A stretch of DNA of 64,000 nucleotides from JADLAT01 sp964348795 (GCA_964348795.1 CAYGDY010000001.1:207152-271151), one strand, 5' to 3'; positions 15,911-25,241 are shown, numbered from the stretch's first letter. A program made the numbers and translations. Notes: a model not told the origin generated them from the sequence alone.

Positions 15911-18900
15911 ATGCAAAAATACCTTTCCATTCGCGGGGCGCGGGAACATAACCTCAAAAATATCAACGTGGATATCCCGCGGGATCAATTGGTCGTGATT
16001 ACGGGGCTTTCGGGCTCCGGCAAGTCCTCTTTGGCGTTTGACACCATCTATGCCGAGGGCCAGCGACGCTATGTCGAGAGTTTGTCGGCCTACGCCCGCC
16101 AGTTTCTGGAAATGATGCAAAAGCCGGATGTGGACTCCATAGATGGCCTGTCCCCCGCCATTTCCATCGAGCAAAAAACCACCAGCAAGAATCCCCGCTC
16201 CACTGTAGGGACTGTCACAGAAATCTGGGATTATATGCGCCTCCTGTGGGCACGGGTGGGCGTGCCCTACTCCCCCGCCACAGGCCTGCCCATCACCAGC
16301 CAGACGGTGAGCGAGATCGTAGACCAGATATTATCTTTGAAAAATTCTCCCTCTCCCCAGAGGGGAGAGGGTCGGGGTGAGGGGAATCCTCAAACCGAAA
16401 ACACCCCTCACCCTAGCCCTCTCCCCAAAGGGGAGAGGGGACAAGAAGATAATCCTGTCAGGCTCTACCTCCTCGCACCCATCGTACGAGGCCGCAAGGG
16501 GGAGTACAAAAAGGAATTCAAAGAGCTGATGGCCAAGGGGTTCCAGCGTGTGAAGGTCAATGGTACGCTATATGAAATCGCGGAAGTCCCTGTGCTTGAT
16601 AAAAAGCTCAAGCATGATATCGAGGTTGTGGTCGATCGCCTCGTGATCCGGCCCGATATGGGCAACCGTCTGGCCGATTCCGTGGAAACCGCCCTGCGGC
16701 TGGCTGATGGCCTGATTATAGCCGAAAACGCAGATTCAGGCGAACAGCAGATGTTCAGCGAGAAATTCGCCTGCCCCGTTTCCGGCTTTACGATTGCGGA
16801 AATCGAACCCCGTTTGTTTTCCTTCAATTCCCCTCACGGAGCCTGCCCTGCCTGTGATGGTTTGGGAGAAAAACGCTATATCGATCCCGCACGTGTAATT
16901 CCAGACCCCTCCAAAAGTCTGGCACAAGGGGCGATTACCCCGTGGTCCGGAGGTTTTGCGCCGTTTTATCTGCAAGCGATGGAGGCCGTGGCGGAACATT
17001 ACGGATTTAAAACCACAACGCCATGGAAAAATCTGTCTGAAGATCATCAAAATCTGATCCTGTATGGCACAGGAAAAACCGTTATCAAAACCACATACCA
17101 GACCAAAACAGAAAGTGTTTTCAAAAGCAACAAACCCTTTGAGGGGGTTATTCCCAATCTGGAGCGTCGCTTGATGGAAACAGAGAGCAATTCCCAGAGG
17201 GAAAAACTGGCGGAATATCAAAGCAACAGCCCTTGTGATTCTTGCGAGGGGATGCGCCTGAAGCCCGAAACGCTCGCGGTTAAAATCGCGGGCCGGCATA
17301 TTGCAGACATCGGACAGTTGAGTATTGAAGGGGCGTTGGAGTGGTTTTTGTCCTTGATCTGTCATCCTGAAACGCCGAAAGACGTTGAAGGATCTCAAAT
17401 CGCAAAAGATCCTTCAGCTTCGCGTCAGGATGACAAAAACAAAACGCTCACCGCCCAACAAACCAAAATCGCCGAAAAAATCCTGAAGGAAATTACAGAG
17501 CGCTTGCGCTTCCTGATGAATGTGGGGCTGGAGTATCTCACGCTCTCCCGCGCCTCCGGCACGCTGTCAGGTGGAGAAAGCCAGCGCATTCGGCTTGCCT
17601 CCCAGATCGGATCAGGGCTCACAGGTGTGTTGTATGTTCTGGATGAACCCTCCATCGGCCTTCATCAGCGCGATAATCACCGTCTGCTTGAAACGCTTCA
17701 GCATTTGCGGGATCTTGGCAATACCGTCATCGTTGTCGAGCATGACGAGGATGCCATTCGGCTCGCGGACTATCTGATCGACATGGGGCCTGGCGCAGGT
17801 GTGCATGGCGGCGCGATTGTAGCGGAGGGTGCTCCGGAAAGCGTTTTTCAATGTCAGGATAGTATCACTGCGCAATATATGACAGGCACCAAGGAAATTT
17901 CCATTCCAGCCCAACGCAGAAAAGGACATCCCAAACAATTTCTGGAACTCATCGAGGCCTCGGGCAATAACCTGAAAGCCATTTCGGCAAAAATCCCACT
18001 CGGCACTTTAACCTGCGTAACGGGCGTGTCAGGTTCGGGTAAATCCACCTTTACGATTGATACCCTGTTCCGCGCGGCCAGCAAGCACCTGATGGGTTCG
18101 CAAGAAGCCCCCCTGCCCTATAAGGCGCTTAAGGGGCTTGAGTTCATCGACAAGGTCATCGACATTGATCAATCACCAATCGGGAGGACACCGCGCTCCA
18201 ACCCCGCCACCTACACCGGCGCGTTTACGCCCATTCGGGACTGGTATGCGGGCCTGCCGGAATCCAAGGCACGAGGCTATGCGGCCGGCCGGTTCAGCTT
18301 CAACGTCAAGGGCGGGCGGTGCGAGGCCTGCACCGGTGATGGTGTTATCAAGATTGAAATGCACTTCCTGCCCGATGTCTATGTGGAATGCGAGGTTTGC
18401 AAAGGCAGGCGCTATAACCGTGAAACGCTGGAAGTGCTGTATCGTGATAAATCCATTGCTGATGTGCTGGACATGACGGTGGAGGAAGCCGCCGAATTCT
18501 TCAAGGCCGTGCCCGCCATCCGCGATAAAATGGTGACGCTTGAAAAAGTGGGACTTGGTTATATTAAAGTGGGGCAACAGGCCAATACGCTGTCCGGCGG
18601 GGAGGCGCAACGGATCAAGCTCTCCAAGGAGCTCTCCAAACGCTCCACCGGCAAGACACTCTATATTCTGGACGAGCCAACCACAGGCCTGCATTTCGAG
18701 GATGTCCGAAAATTGCTTGAAGTGCTCCACACTCTTGTGGATCAGGGTAATACGGTTGTGGTAATCGAACATAATCTGGACGTTATCAAGACCGCGGACC
18801 ACCTGATTGATATCGGCCCGGAAGGCGGGCACAAGGGCGGGCAGATTGTAGCCATCGGCACGCCGGAGGACCTGTGCAAGGTGCCGGAAAGCTACACGGG

Positions 18901-18958
18901 GCAGTATTTACGCCCCCTGCTCGAGAACAAACGCAGGAAAAAGAGCGCGGCGGCATGA
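15911..18958 (+). CDS. uvrA: Excinuclease ABC subunit A, with two in-frame repeat insertions
   Basis: The damage-recognition ATPase of nucleotide excision repair. Two ABC modules are visible: Walker A 'GLSGSGKSS' near residue 32 and 'GVSGSGKST' near 706, and signatures 'LSGGESQRIRLASQ' and 'LSGGEAQRIKLSKE'. The zinc-finger cysteines occur in 'CPACDGLGE' and 'CEACTGDG...CEVC'. At 1015 residues it is about 60 longer than usual. The excess is explained by a 31-residue insertion (about 146-177), the translation of a Pro/Gly-rich palindromic repeat, and a 25-residue insertion (about 484-508) that is a class A palindromic repeat. Both keep the frame and lie away from the ATP motifs. There is no strong RBS; a hairpin ends 11 bases upstream. 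Confidence 0.97.
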   Translation: MQKYLSIRGAREHNLKNINVDIPRDQLVVITGLSGSGKSSLAFDTIYAEGQRRYVESLSAYARQFLEMMQKPDVDSIDGLSPAISIEQKTTSKNPRSTVGTVTEIWDYMRLLWARVGVPYSPATGLPITSQTVSEIVDQILSLKNSPSPQRGEGRGEGNPQTENTPHPSPLPKGERGQEDNPVRLYLLAPIVRGRKGEYKKEFKELMAKGFQRVKVNGTLYEIAEVPVLDKKLKHDIEVVVDRLVIRPDMGNRLADSVETALRLADGLIIAENADSGEQQMFSEKFACPVSGFTIAEIEPRLFSFNSPHGACPACDGLGEKRYIDPARVIPDPSKSLAQGAITPWSGGFAPFYLQAMEAVAEHYGFKTTTPWKNLSEDHQNLILYGTGKTVIKTTYQTKTESVFKSNKPFEGVIPNLERRLMETESNSQREKLAEYQSNSPCDSCEGMRLKPETLAVKIAGRHIADIGQLSIEGALEWFLSLICHPETPKDVEGSQIAKDPSASRQDDKNKTLTAQQTKIAEKILKEITERLRFLMNVGLEYLTLSRASGTLSGGESQRIRLASQIGSGLTGVLYVLDEPSIGLHQRDNHRLLETLQHLRDLGNTVIVVEHDEDAIRLADYLIDMGPGAGVHGGAIVAEGAPESVFQCQDSITAQYMTGTKEISIPAQRRKGHPKQFLELIEASGNNLKAISAKIPLGTLTCVTGVSGSGKSTFTIDTLFRAASKHLMGSQEAPLPYKALKGLEFIDKVIDIDQSPIGRTPRSNPATYTGAFTPIRDWYAGLPESKARGYAAGRFSFNVKGGRCEACTGDGVIKIEMHFLPDVYVECEVCKGRRYNRETLEVLYRDKSIADVLDMTVEEAAEFFKAVPAIRDKMVTLEKVGLGYIKVGQQANTLSGGEAQRIKLSKELSKRSTGKTLYILDEPTTGLHFEDVRKLLEVLHTLVDQGNTVVVIEHNLDVIKTADHLIDIGPEGGHKGGQIVAIGTPEDLCKVPESYTGQYLRPLLENKRRKKSAAA
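16347..16440. repeat. Palindromic repeat (class D) inside uvrA
   Basis: CCTCTCCCC/GGGGAGAGG arms at each end with a GGTGAGGGG/CCCCTCACC inner pair. It is translated in frame as a Pro/Ser/Gly/Glu-rich segment. It occurs once in this window, but repeats of this form are common elsewhere in proteobacteria. Confidence 0.85.
17361..17434. repeat. Class A palindromic repeat inside uvrA
   Basis: GTCATCCTGA at the left and TCAGGATGACA at the right, with GAAGGATCT/AGATCCTTC inside. This is the same unit as the intergenic class A copies. The insertion preserves the uvrA frame and adds about 25 residues. Confidence 0.9.
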
Positions 18959-18983
18959 TTCTGCCTCTTTGCCACCTTCCCCT

Positions 18984-19050
18984 GTCATCCTGAGCCATAG
19001 GCGAAGGATCCCCCTCCAAAAAGATCCTTCCGCTTCGCGTCAGGATGACA
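18984..19050. repeat. Class A palindromic repeat
   Basis: GTCATCCTGA...TCAGGATGACA with inner GAAGGATC/GATCCTTC. It lies between uvrA and the 121-aa gene, where it could act as the 3' hairpin of the uvrA transcript. Confidence 0.88.
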
Positions 19051-19087
19051 GTTTTAGAGTATCAAGAAATCTATATCCATAATAAAT

Positions 19088-19116
19088 TTGCATCCTCTCT
19101 ATTTTTTTGCTATACT
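19088..19116 (+). promoter_or_regulatory. Sigma-70-type promoter
   Basis: TTGCAT, a 17-base spacer and TATACT, 42 bases before the start of the 121-aa gene. The surroundings are AT-rich. Confidence 0.5.
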
Positions 19117-19157
19117 TGTGGAAATCAAAATAACAAGAGCAAAATAGAAGGTGTAGC

Positions 19158-19523
19158 ATGGCAGGTTCAGCAGTCGATGGCGTAACCAATACCGCCAAAA
19201 AATTCATGCCCAGTATGAGCACTGTCTTCAAATGGGCCTCGTACGGGGCCATGGCTTTTGGAATCGGGAACGTGCTGGCCGCTGGTCATGCCGCTGTCGC
19301 TCTCACCGCCCCCGCAGGAGCCAAAATCGGCGCATTGGATGCCATCACAGAGGGGATACATTACTTCGTGGCCCCAGACCCCGCCGTGAAGCTGGGCGGT
19401 ATAAAAGAAGCCATGGAACCCTTAAGCACGTCGTGGCACTGGTTTACAGATGCCATGACGAAAATCAGTGGAACGCCCGTTGCCGGCGCGCTCCCCGCCT
19501 GCCCCCTCCCCGCTGGTCCTTGA
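19158..19523 (+). CDS. Hypothetical protein with one hydrophobic segment
   Basis: 121 residues, no recognised family. A basic N-terminal part ('NTAKKFMPSMSTVFKW') is followed by one hydrophobic, Ala/Gly-rich segment (about residues 26-52) and a C-terminal part containing 'LSTSWHWFTDAMTKISG'. It is probably membrane-associated. The start is well supported by 'AGAAGG' eight bases upstream and by the promoter at 19088-19116. The last 15 residues are Pro/Ala-rich. It stands alone between uvrA and a tRNA. Confidence 0.68.
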   Translation: MAGSAVDGVTNTAKKFMPSMSTVFKWASYGAMAFGIGNVLAAGHAAVALTAPAGAKIGALDAITEGIHYFVAPDPAVKLGGIKEAMEPLSTSWHWFTDAMTKISGTPVAGALPACPLPAGP

Positions 19524-19654
19524 TTGTAAAGCGGGATGAGCAAAACGCGCTATGTGTCCGCGCTCGCTGGTTTCGTTCGATGAAACTTTTCAAACCACAA
19601 AAACCTCCCTGCCAGTCAAAATTTTACAGAAGTTATCAGGGGACAAAAAAGAAA

Positions 19655-19731
19655 TGGTGGGCCAGGCCGGACTTGAACCAGCGACCAATCCGTTATGAGC
19701 GGACTGCTCTAACCAACTGAGCTACTGGCCC
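19655..19731 (-). tRNA. tRNA with CAT anticodon, probably tRNA-Ile2 (lysidine-modified)
   Basis: 77 bases including an encoded CCA. Acceptor GGGCCAG pairs with CTGGCCC, the D arm is TAGCTCAGTTGGTTAGAGC, the anticodon stem GTCCG/CGGAT carries loop CTCATAA, and the T arm contains GGTTCAAGTCC. The anticodon is CAT. The variable and T-arm sequence (GGTCGCTGGTTCAAG) resembles tRNA-Ile2, whose C34 is changed to lysidine to read AUA. Elongator tRNA-Met is the alternative. It is not the initiator type, which has an unpaired 1-72 base. Confidence 0.9.
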
Positions 19732-19885
19732 TTGCGCAATCAATCCCGACACTAAAGCGTACTTGGCGTACGGAATCAAGCGGTTCTTGCAAGTCGAAAC
19801 CTTCGCAAGAGAATGACAGCCACCAACACCAGATTGAACAGGAAAAGGCATGCCGGATATAAGGTTGTTCAAATAGATATAGGAG

Positions 19886-21214
19886 CTACCCGTTTTTATG
19901 CAGTTTTTCTTCAAGGCGAGACAAGAATAACGACTGAAAGTTCTCTTCCATTTCCGTGTCTTTCTCAAGTTTTTCAACTACTTCATCGACAAGATCGACT
20001 TTTTTGTGCGTGATCCCATTTCTTGAGAGATGGTCGCCCTCTATAGCTATCTCCGATCCAGCTCCAAATATCCTATCGATAATTGAAGGTGGGTAGTAGA
20101 ACTCTATACCGTTATTAGGCCAGACGACGATATTTTCTTCCCAAATACCCATTTTAGTTAATTGCTTTGGCAATCCTGATGAATGTCTTGAGTCAAGAAT
20201 GACGAATATTCGGTCCCGATATGGACTTCGCTGAATATCCAAGAGAAGCCCCTTGGCAATATTCAGAATTCTCGTAAATTCGCCGTCTCCGTTTGCACTA
20301 ATGATACTAATTTGAGAGTCTGGGTATCGTAAGGACACAACGCGCTTGATAAATTTTTCGTCAGTTTTACCTTCAACGAGCACGATGGCTGAAGGCAAGT
20401 ACAATGTCTCAAAACGATTCCCCAACAGAAAGAAATGGATGTCATTGAAATCAGCCTGTGTCTCAACAGCACGAACAGCAATCTCATCGCCTCGCTTTTC
20501 GACTATGTAGTTGTTCTTTATGCGAACGCGATCAAGAAAGATGGTGGAGTGCGTTGCGAACACTAGCGTTTTGACATGGGGAAAATATTTTTTTCTATGT
20601 TCTTGATCAAAAAGAAAATCGGCCAAGATACCTTGTGTTTCAGGGCTAATTCCAAGCTCAGGCTCATCAATCAAAAACATCTCGTAGTCGGTATCCAAGA
20701 GGCTTGTTACGAGAGTTGTAATTAACCTGAAACCAGAGCTTGTATAGGATATATTGTGTCCGCCGCAAGAAATATACTGCTGCGACATAGAGTTATTCAG
20801 GTCCGTATAACGTAACTCCACATCAATTCCGAAAAGATTCTTGATGATCTCGATCAGATGTCCTCGCTGAATGTCCGAGAGCTCCGCGATGGCTTGTTGC
20901 AGACTGACTGGAAAGTGGTCGTTATTCTGCTGTTGGTGTTTCCATTGCTGATTGAACGCTTTCTGTTTTTCCTTTTTACGATTGGGGTTTTGAGTGTGGT
21001 GACTCAAGAGATGAAAGTTCTGGTATCTCGCTGGGGCCAGATATGTAGCGTTGTAGCCCCATTTCTGCGTCAGAGATCTTAGCAAGAACGACTTTCCGCA
21101 ATTGTTTCGTCCAACCAATACGGAGTACTCAGATTCGCAGATTTTCCGTAGCGCTTCCTCAGCCTCAGCACTGAAATATGTATCTGGTTTCCGCTTATAA
21201 TCGGACAAGGGCAT
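19886..21214 (-). CDS. OLD-like ABC ATPase with C-terminal TOPRIM-like domain
   Basis: A 442-residue protein of the overcoming-lysogenization-defect type. The ATPase part has Walker A 'GRNNCGKSFLL' (about 35-45), a signature-like 'YTSSGFRLI', Walker B 'MFLIDEPELGISP' and an H-loop 'FATHSTI'. The C-terminal part resembles TOPRIM: 'IVLVEGKTDEKFIKRV' with the catalytic Glu, then 'ISANGDGEF', then 'FVILDSRHSSG', where the usual DxD is DSR. Relatives are nucleases in phage defence (OLD, GajA) or the ATPase/TOPRIM pair of PARIS. No GajB- or AriB-like partner is adjacent. It starts 15 bases after the rpoD stop with RBS 'GGGAAGG', so it may ride on the dnaG-rpoD transcript. It looks more AT-rich than its neighbours. 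Confidence 0.82.
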   Translation of the reverse strand: MPLSDYKRKPDTYFSAEAEEALRKICESEYSVLVGRNNCGKSFLLRSLTQKWGYNATYLAPARYQNFHLLSHHTQNPNRKKEKQKAFNQQWKHQQQNNDHFPVSLQQAIAELSDIQRGHLIEIIKNLFGIDVELRYTDLNNSMSQQYISCGGHNISYTSSGFRLITTLVTSLLDTDYEMFLIDEPELGISPETQGILADFLFDQEHRKKYFPHVKTLVFATHSTIFLDRVRIKNNYIVEKRGDEIAVRAVETQADFNDIHFFLLGNRFETLYLPSAIVLVEGKTDEKFIKRVVSLRYPDSQISIISANGDGEFTRILNIAKGLLLDIQRSPYRDRIFVILDSRHSSGLPKQLTKMGIWEENIVVWPNNGIEFYYPPSIIDRIFGAGSEIAIEGDHLSRNGITHKKVDLVDEVVEKLEKDTEMEENFQSLFLSRLEEKLHKNG

Positions 21215-21229
21215 AAAAACCTTCCCTTA

Positions 21230-23182
21230 TCAGGTATCCAGAAAACTTCGCAGTTTCCGTGAACGGCTCGGGTGTTTGAGTTTGCGCAGGGCTTTGGCTT
21301 CGATCTGGCGGATCCGCTCCCGCGTGACGTTGAACTGCTGGCCGACTTCCTCCAGCGTGTGATCGGTGTTCATCCCGATCCCGAACCGCATCCGCAAGAC
21401 CCGCTCCTCACGGGGCGTGAGGGAGGCCAGCACCCGCGTAGTGGTTTCCCGTAAGTTGGAATGGATGGCGGAATCAATCGGGGCAATGGCGTTTTTGTCC
21501 TCGATAAAGTCCCCCAGAGACGAATCTTCCTCGTCCCCGATCGGGGTTTCAAGCGATACAGGCTCCTTGGCGATTTTCAGCACCTTGCGCACCTTGTCGA
21601 GCGGCATGTGCAGGCGTTCGGCCAGCTCTTCGGGCGTGGGTTCGCGGCCAATCTCGTGCATCATCTGGCGGGAGGTCCGCACCAGCTTGTTGATGGTTTC
21701 GATCATGTGCACCGGAATCCGGATCGTGCGCGCCTGATCGGCGATCGAGCGCGTAATCGCCTGCCGGATCCACCATGTCGCATAGGTCGAGAATTTGTAC
21801 CCACGGCGGTATTCAAATTTATCTACGGCCTTCATCAGGCCGATATTGCCTTCCTGAATGAGATCCAGAAACTGCAGGCCACGATTGGTGTATTTTTTGG
21901 CAATGGAAATCACAAGGCGCAGGTTGGCCTCCACCATTTCCTTTTTCGCGCGGCTGGCTTCTTTTTCGCCCTTCTGGACTGTGCCGATGATTCGCCGCCA
22001 TTCCTTGATGGGAAGCATGGCCTCCTCGGAAATCGCGCCGATCTGCTCGCGGAGCTTTGTCACGTCATGGGTGTGCTTGCTGACAAATTTGTCCCAGCCC
22101 TTGCCCTTGAGTTTGGAAATTTTCGTAAGCCAGTTGGGGTCCAGCTCCGCGCCATAATAATTTTCGAGAAACTGTTCCCGCTTGACGCCACAATCCACCG
22201 CATAGCGCATAATCCGCCCTTCGAGGGAGACCAGTTCGCGGTTCATGGCATACAGGCGGTCAATCAGTTGTTCGATTCGCGGGTTGCTCAGGCGCACCTC
22301 GTTCATCAGGGCGATCATGTCATCCTTGAGTCCCTGATATTTCTTGTTCGTGGCGGCGGGCGGTTCCTTCCCGCCCTGCAGGATATCCATGCGCTCCTGC
22401 TGGACCTTTTGCATTTTCTTGTATGTTTTCTGGATGTTGGAGAAGATCTCGAAGACCTTCGGGGCCAGCGCCTCCTCCATCGCGGCCAAGGACACGTTGC
22501 TGTCCTCACCGTCTTCCCCACTGCCGTCTTCGGCAGAGGACTCGTCATCGGGCTCCGCCGCGCCCTCTTCGATGATGTCGCCCGTGGCAAGGGCCCCACC
22601 ATTTTCCGGATCATCGTTATAGGTTGCATCCAGATCAATCACATCCCGCAGGAGAATATCGCCGTTCTGGAGCGCCACATACCACGCAATCAGGGATTCA
22701 ATCGCCAGGGGCGATTCACAGATCCCGCCAATCATCAATTCCCGTCCGGCCTCGATCCGTTTGGCAATGGCAATCTCGCCCTCGCGGGAGAGCAGTTCCA
22801 CCGCGCCCATCTCGCGCAGGTACATGCGCACGGGGTCATCTGTCCGGCCCGTATCATCATCTGCAATGTTCCCGCCCGCCTCGTAATCGCCGCGTTCTTC
22901 GGTCTCGCCCTCTTCGGAAACATCGTCCTCGCTTTCGACCAGTTGTAGGCCAATATCGGAGAAGGTCGCCATGGCTTCATCCATCTGCTCGGAGGAAAAT
23001 TCTCCGGCTGGAATGGCCTTGTTAATCTCCTCGTAGGTCAGAAATCCGCGTTCCTTGCCCTTGGCCACCAGTTTTTTGACAATGCTGGCAAAGGAGCCCT
23101 TCGGGCGCACATCTTGCGTATCTTCGTTTTGTTTATCGCTCACAGCCAGATTTCCAGTACCCTTTACAGCCATTTTACCCAT
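21230..23182 (-). CDS. rpoD: RNA polymerase sigma factor RpoD (sigma-70)
   Basis: The housekeeping sigma factor, 650 residues. Region 1.1 is at the N-terminus, with an acidic stretch and 'DPVRMYLREMGAVELLSREGE' (region 1.2). A long non-conserved region follows, then region 2 with 'FEYRRGYKFSTYATWWIRQAI' for -10 recognition, region 3 and region 4 'TLEEVGQQFNVTRERIRQIEAKALRKLKHP', the -35 binding helix-turn-helix. It lies downstream of dnaG in the same direction with a 100-bp gap, the common dnaG-rpoD order. An OLD-like gene follows after 15 bp. No sign of degeneration. Confidence 0.98.
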   Translation of the reverse strand: MGKMAVKGTGNLAVSDKQNEDTQDVRPKGSFASIVKKLVAKGKERGFLTYEEINKAIPAGEFSSEQMDEAMATFSDIGLQLVESEDDVSEEGETEERGDYEAGGNIADDDTGRTDDPVRMYLREMGAVELLSREGEIAIAKRIEAGRELMIGGICESPLAIESLIAWYVALQNGDILLRDVIDLDATYNDDPENGGALATGDIIEEGAAEPDDESSAEDGSGEDGEDSNVSLAAMEEALAPKVFEIFSNIQKTYKKMQKVQQERMDILQGGKEPPAATNKKYQGLKDDMIALMNEVRLSNPRIEQLIDRLYAMNRELVSLEGRIMRYAVDCGVKREQFLENYYGAELDPNWLTKISKLKGKGWDKFVSKHTHDVTKLREQIGAISEEAMLPIKEWRRIIGTVQKGEKEASRAKKEMVEANLRLVISIAKKYTNRGLQFLDLIQEGNIGLMKAVDKFEYRRGYKFSTYATWWIRQAITRSIADQARTIRIPVHMIETINKLVRTSRQMMHEIGREPTPEELAERLHMPLDKVRKVLKIAKEPVSLETPIGDEEDSSLGDFIEDKNAIAPIDSAIHSNLRETTTRVLASLTPREERVLRMRFGIGMNTDHTLEEVGQQFNVTRERIRQIEAKALRKLKHPSRSRKLRSFLDT

Positions 23183-23282
23183 TCGACTCCGTTATTAAAT
23201 CTCAAAAATCCTGATTCTCAAAGACCCGACAGACGGGCGCCCCCAATTTTCCCCAAACCCCTTCAAAATCAGCCGGTCCCTT

Positions 23283-25145
23283 TTAAGACTCGGTGGAAGC
23301 GTGCGCCTGCACCCTCTGTCTCAGCTTGTTTTCGTCCTCTTCATTGGCGTTTTCAAACGCCCGTTCCCAATCCCGCCTTTTATCCCTCTCGTGCAAAGGG
23401 CCCAAAATCCCGTCACGCAGTATGCGCCATTTCGTCAGGATTTCCGCTTCTTCCACAGGATTCCCCTCCGCAGGACGGCAGAAAGAATAGTGAACATAAA
23501 CAGATTCGCACAATATGTCACGGAGTTCCTGCGAAAATCCTTCTGAAAATAACATATGGGTCAAGGCCTTACTTTCAAGAGGGGCAGAGCCGCCTTCTTC
23601 CAGAAGCCCGATCAGGCGCCCCCGCAAGTTCCCCAAACGGGCGTGAGGAAGCGGAAAGCGTCCGAATTCCTCTTCCAGTGCCTCATACAGGGCCGGATAG
23701 TTCAAAAGCGTGGCCAGCAAGGCTTTTTCGGGAGCCGGCTTTACAGGGGAACGGAGCTTCAGGCCCCTGCTGGGATCCTGTTTTGCCAGCCCCTTTGATG
23801 GTGGCCCGCCCGTGTCTTTTCGGGAAAAGGCGGGTTTGAAAAACGCCTCGGAGATTCGGTGATTCAGGAGCGCTTTATAATGCTTCTGGACATTCTGGTC
23901 CGCGATGACGGCAATGTCCTGTGACAGGGCTCTGGAGAGACCCGCCCGCGCTTCCGGTGTTTCAAAATCCCGTCCCGCCGTGTGCGCGGCCCAGATAAAA
24001 TCGAACAGGGACAAGGACCCTTGCAGGACGCTTTGCAGACCCGACCGTCCGGCGCTCCGGAGCAGGCTGTCAGGGTCCTCGCCTTCCGGTAGAAAGGCAA
24101 AGCGCACCCCCTGCCCGGGCTTCAGGAGCGGTAAAATCCGCTCGCACGCCCGTGATGCCGCCCGTCGCCCTGCATTATCGCCGTCAAAGCACAGGATCGG
24201 CATTTTTTCGCTGTCTCCCATCATGGACCACAAAGAGAGGATCTGATCCTCTGTCATCGCCGTGCCCATCGGCGCGACAGCGCCTTTAAATCCCGCCATA
24301 TGGCAGGCAATCACATCCATATACCCTTCCGTGACAATCAGGGTATGGCCTGTACGGGCCGACTGGCGCGCCAGAGATTCTCCGTATAAAAGCCGTCCCT
24401 TGTCAAACAAGGGCGTGTCCGCCGAATTGATATATTTCGGCGGCTTGAAACCTTCATCACTCTGGGGGCGCAAATGTGCCGGCAGGATCCGTCCGCCGAA
24501 GGCGACCACCCGCCCCCGCTTGTCACAGACCGGAAACATGACCCGATCCCGAAAGAAACTATATGCCTGCCCGCCCTTGGCTGAGGCCTTTATAAGTCCG
24601 CTCTCCATCATCTGGTCTTCCGTATACCCCGCCTGCTTCATAGCCACGCGCAGGGCCTGCCCGTCCGCCGGCGCATAGCCCAGCCGAAATTGCGCCCGCG
24701 CCTCGGCTCCCAGCCCCCGTCCTTCCAGATAACCCAGCACATCGGCATGCGCAGGGTCCATCAGGCGCGCCTGAAACCATTGACACGCCAAATCCATCAG
24801 ATCATGAAGCCCTTGGGATTTCTCGGCCTTTTCCAGTGCCTTGGGATCCGGTTTGGGAACCACGAGTCCTGCCTCCGCCGCCAGCTGTTCGAGCGCTTCC
24901 ATAAAGGACAGGTTGCTGTATTGCATCACAAACCCGATCACATCGCCATGCGCGCCACACCCGAAGCAATGATAAAACTGCTTGTCATCATTGATAGTAA
25001 AAGACGGAGACTTTTCATTGTGGAAGGGACAGCAGGCCTTGAACTCCCGTCCGGCCCGCGTGACCTTCACCCGCCGTCCGATCACATCGGACAAGGACAG
25101 GCGGTTCCGGATCTCATCCAGAAAACGAGGGGGTATGACAGACAT
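23283..25145 (-). CDS. dnaG: DNA primase
   Basis: Synthesises RNA primers for replication. The 620-residue protein has the CHC2 zinc ribbon (Cys39-x2-His42 ... Cys60-x2-Cys63), the RNA polymerase core with 'RDRVMFPVCDKRGRVVAFGGR', the TOPRIM motif 'LIVTEGYMDVIACHMAG' near residues 269-285 and 'LCFDGDNAGRRAA'. The C-terminal helicase-binding domain is more divergent, as usual. It is co-directional with rpoD. An AT-rich region upstream carries the promoter of the divergent small ORF at 25242. Confidence 0.97.
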   Translation of the reverse strand: MSVIPPRFLDEIRNRLSLSDVIGRRVKVTRAGREFKACCPFHNEKSPSFTINDDKQFYHCFGCGAHGDVIGFVMQYSNLSFMEALEQLAAEAGLVVPKPDPKALEKAEKSQGLHDLMDLACQWFQARLMDPAHADVLGYLEGRGLGAEARAQFRLGYAPADGQALRVAMKQAGYTEDQMMESGLIKASAKGGQAYSFFRDRVMFPVCDKRGRVVAFGGRILPAHLRPQSDEGFKPPKYINSADTPLFDKGRLLYGESLARQSARTGHTLIVTEGYMDVIACHMAGFKGAVAPMGTAMTEDQILSLWSMMGDSEKMPILCFDGDNAGRRAASRACERILPLLKPGQGVRFAFLPEGEDPDSLLRSAGRSGLQSVLQGSLSLFDFIWAAHTAGRDFETPEARAGLSRALSQDIAVIADQNVQKHYKALLNHRISEAFFKPAFSRKDTGGPPSKGLAKQDPSRGLKLRSPVKPAPEKALLATLLNYPALYEALEEEFGRFPLPHARLGNLRGRLIGLLEEGGSAPLESKALTHMLFSEGFSQELRDILCESVYVHYSFCRPAEGNPVEEAEILTKWRILRDGILGPLHERDKRRDWERAFENANEEDENKLRQRVQAHASTES

Positions 25146-25170
25146 GAATCACAAAATAGCAGATCGAAAT

Positions 25171-25199
25171 TTGCATTGTTAGAGAATAATATATATAAT
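25171..25199 (+). promoter_or_regulatory. AT-rich sigma-70-type promoter
   Basis: TTGCAT (25171-25176), 17-base spacer, perfect TATAAT (25194-25199). It lies 42 bases upstream of the small ORF at 25242 and points away from dnaG. Confidence 0.5.
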
Positions 25200-25241
25200 A
25201 AGAGATATAAATAATGATCTCTGTATAGAGGAAAGAACACC

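Noticed and set aside
16347..16440. Possible CRISPR-like or sequencing artefact segment in uvrA
   Set aside because: It is a single palindromic unit without spacers, in frame and flanked by normal uvrA codons.
19655..21214. tRNA-targeted integration of the OLD-like gene
   Set aside because: I see no copy of the tRNA 3' end at the far side and no integrase, so there is no evidence for an att site.
21461..22948. 495-aa plus-strand frame across rpoD
   Set aside because: It lies fully inside rpoD on the opposite strand and has His/Arg/Phe-rich shadow composition with no RBS.
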